Positions 45,127 to 46,241 of a stretch of 46,241 nucleotides of DNA are shown one piece after another. The position numbers and the translations under genes were made by a program. Source of the DNA: Sphingobacteriaceae bacterium (GTDB lineage: Bacteria; Bacteroidota; Bacteroidia; UBA7662); assembly GCA_013824115.1 (NCBI GenBank), contig PNNG01000002.1, forward strand, positions 1 to 46,241, written 5' to 3'. Numbering within the stretch: position 1 is the stretch's first letter; the number at the start of each line of letters is the position of its first letter. The notes under the pieces were generated by a model. The model saw only the letters and a program-made list of their open reading frames with translations. It searched no databases and was not told the DNA's origin.

Positions 45127-45579
45127 TTACATTTTTTTTAAACGTTGAAACAAAAAGGCATCATACTCTATTCCCTTTTCAAATAGCTGCCATTGGTCTT
45201 CTTTAAGGCCATAAACCTCAAAATCGATTTTTATTTCTTCAAGATACTTGCTTATCCCCATCCTATAAAGCCGAGTTCTTGCCTTCGTACTTCCTGTTGC
45301 ATAAATGTAGCAGCCAGAATGTTGTTGGGTAAAGGCATAGGCTGTTGCAACTACTGTGGCCAAGACCTTTTCACTGTCCCGATTGTTTGAAACCACTAAG
45401 TCATTTATTTCATTTGTGTTTTCATCCTTGTCTTCAAATGCTAAGTTAAATACACCGGGAATGTTGGTTTCTGCATATTTGACAAGCTTTGGTATTTTTC
45501 CTCTAGGCCCTTCGCTCACAAATTCATACACGCTGAACGTGTCATCAGCTTTAATTAGTGCATAACGAGGCAGTTTCAT
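45127..45579 (-). CDS. DUF6934-like protein
   Basis: The 150-aa protein has the features I associate with the Bacteroidota family DUF6934: YEFVSEGPRGKIPKLVKY, a central VFNLAFEDKDENTNEINDLVVSNNRDSEKVLATVVATAYAF, and YIYATGSTKARTRLYRMGISKYL near the C-terminus. The basic GSTKARTRLYR motif is the most striking feature. The biochemical role is unknown to me; the pairing with a short downstream gene resembles a toxin-antitoxin unit. The start at 45579 is the first Met of the conserved part. Confidence 0.7.
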   Translation of the reverse strand: MKLPRYALIKADDTFSVYEFVSEGPRGKIPKLVKYAETNIPGVFNLAFEDKDENTNEINDLVVSNNRDSEKVLATVVATAYAFTQQHSGCYIYATGSTKARTRLYRMGISKYLEEIKIDFEVYGLKEDQWQLFEKGIEYDAFLFQRLKKM

Positions 45580-45799
45580 TGGCTTCTTTTTGAATCCACA
45601 GCAAGTTGATTATAAATATATGCATGGATGACCATGATAGAAAAGTGGTTGCATGCCAAAAATGTAATTTTAATGCTTGAGAAAGGCGCCGCGCCACAGT
45701 TTGAACAGGCCTATCAATCGTTTTACGGGACTTAACTTTCGAATAGGTTTGCCTAATTTTTAGATTGACTATCAAGCTGAGCTTAAGCATAACTTAAAG
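45580..45799. other. AT-rich spacer containing the selO remnant
   Basis: The segment has no convincing gene of its own. It is AT-rich up to 45672, then contains the selO 3'-end remnant (45673-45735) and ~64 bp leading to the first 133-bp tandem repeat. Confidence 0.5.
45673..45735 (+). pseudogene. Remnant of a second selO 3' end
   Basis: Reading from 45673 gives MLEKGAAPQFEQAYQSFYGT and a stop, against LEKFRQGAEPQFEEAYQTFCGT at the end of selO. Over the last 45 bp 34 positions agree and six of the eleven differences are silent third-base changes, as between related working genes. The redox Cys is Tyr. The rest of the gene is missing. Confidence 0.8.
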
Positions 45800-46110
45800 A
45801 AACCCGCATCCGCTGGTGGCGGCTGCGCGGGTTTTCTGTTTACTGGTCTAGGGTGTTCGGTGGCAAGATTGCCGCTTGGTTGGTGAGCGGAGTCGAACCA
45901 TGGCGGCCATCTTATTGAGTGGTGATTAAATGAAACCCGCATCCGCTTGGGGCGGCTGTGCGGGTTTTCTGGTTTTTGGCCTAGGGTGTTCGGTGGCAAG
46001 ATTGCCGCTTGGTTGGTGAGCGGAGTCGAACCACGGCGGCCATCTTATTGAGTGGTGATTCAATGAAACCCGCATCCGCTTAGGGCGTCTGCGCGGGTTT
46101 TCTGTTGTTA
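45800..46110. repeat. 133-bp tandem repeat, about 2.3 copies
   Basis: Units start at 45800, 45933 and 46066, exactly 133 bp apart; the third is cut after ~45 bp. Each begins with a hairpin (AAACCCGC...GCGGGTTT, 45800-45834, 45933-45967, 46066-46100). The rest of each full unit has GGCAAGATTGCC and a stretch reading TGGTGAGCGGAGTCGAACCA, whose complement looks like a tRNA T-arm plus 3' acceptor strand. Short open frames through it are not genes. Confidence 0.8.
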
Positions 46111-46118
46111 GGCTCCCT

Positions 46119-46136
46119 AGCACGCTTAGGCGTGCT
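46119..46136. repeat. Small perfect hairpin
   Basis: AGCACGC and GCGTGCT pair perfectly over 7 bp around TTAG, just after the last tandem-repeat hairpin. It may be part of the repeat array; no gene is linked to it. Confidence 0.5.
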
Positions 46137-46154
46137 GAATCGCCTAAAAACAGA

Positions 46155-46184
46155 AAACCCGACCACCTATCAGTGGTCGGGTTT
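46155..46184. terminator. Strong terminator hairpin
   Basis: AAACCCGACCAC and GTGGTCGGGTTT form a 12-bp perfect stem with a 6-nt loop. It resembles the repeat hairpins but is longer. It may end a transcript coming from the right, on the minus strand, where a tRNA-like sequence begins. Confidence 0.7.
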
Positions 46185-46189
46185 CATTG

Positions 46190-46241
46190 TCGGGGTGGCA
46201 AGATTCGAAATGCGACCTTCCCGATTCATCCTATCGTGTGG
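46190..46241 (-). other. tRNA-Pro-like 3' fragment, degenerate
   Basis: On the minus strand the sequence ends GAATCTTGCCACCCCGAC, close to the T-arm and acceptor end of Bacteroidota tRNA-Pro genes. The 5' strand of the T-stem seems to have lost two bases, and the anticodon part cannot be folded properly before the window edge. It is thus a tRNA pseudogene or a tRNA-derived repeat rather than a working tRNA, although the window cuts it. Confidence 0.4.

Noticed and set aside
45800..46064. Working tRNA genes in the 133-bp repeats
   Set aside because: Only T-arm and acceptor-like pieces are present; the T-stems mispair and no D-arm or anticodon arm follows.
45800..46100. CRISPR array
   Set aside because: Repeats are long (133 bp) and directly joined; there are no unique spacers and no cas genes.
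45772..46123. Open frames of 65-75 codons in the tandem repeats with repeated KRMRVS-NHHSIRWPPW segments
   Set aside because: The repeated peptide only reflects the 133-bp DNA repeat; starts and stops fall at arbitrary places.

Overview
The window comes from a member of the Bacteroidota. It opens with a type B type-IX-secretion (gliding-motility) sorting domain. Several genes have the phylum's TAnnTTTG -7 promoter box, one of them with a perfect TTG-N19-TATATTTG. Several families are typical of the phylum: DUF6132, MORN/TonB-C proteins, LruC, DUF6934-like, and repeated HGxPGHxC lipoproteins. GC content looks moderate, and genes are packed tightly with many ATGA stop/start overlaps. The sequence does not fix a genus. 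No complete tRNA, rRNA, CRISPR array or intact transposase gene was seen.

Layout. 1-197 is the tail of a secreted protein. 198-1105 is a 0.9-kb repeat block with GC-rich hairpins and a 302-bp inverted-repeat-bounded element. 1106-4376 is an oxidoreductase, lipoprotein and polyprenyl-phosphate sugar transferase cluster. 4473-6925 is a quinone-reductase-like protein with a Kef-type K+/H+ antiporter. 6934-8916 holds a DUF3267 zincin, a Kunitz/BPTI-like lipoprotein and accA. 9005-10851 is a Crp/Fnr regulator with a rhodanese, thioredoxin and DUF6132-rhodanese operon. 11010-12564 is a tandem pair of MORN/TonB-C proteins. 12618-15891 holds lipid, VOC and SDR enzymes and a lipoprotein. 15892-20986 is a TetR, ABC, HlyD and TolC export operon whose ABC ATPase domain is badly degenerate. 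21165-34149 is mostly housekeeping: 3-hydroxyacyl-CoA dehydrogenase, NAD(P)HX repair, NlpC/P60, OmpA-TPR, FtsE with a GT2, GT4, RecQ, a LolD-like ATPase and GyrB. 34295-39172 holds a large LruC lipoprotein, an RluD-type synthase and a ClC channel. 39173-39528 is a second block of the same repeat families. 39529-41942 carries an XRE/DUF2975 pair and a TetR/SDR pair with matching operators. 42313-44098 is DUF2237 and selO.

The accessory end (44099-46241) is the most interesting part. A second, diverged copy of the last ~20 codons of selO lies at 45673-45735. Between the intact selO and this remnant sits a more AT-rich ~1.6-kb insert with an unrecognised gene and a two-gene unit (a DUF6934-like protein and a 54-aa protein) that resembles a toxin-antitoxin or defence cargo module. 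Beyond it are 133-bp tandem repeats combining terminator-like hairpins with pieces resembling the 3' ends of tRNA genes.

Identifications come from reading motifs by eye and from recall of families; no database search was run.
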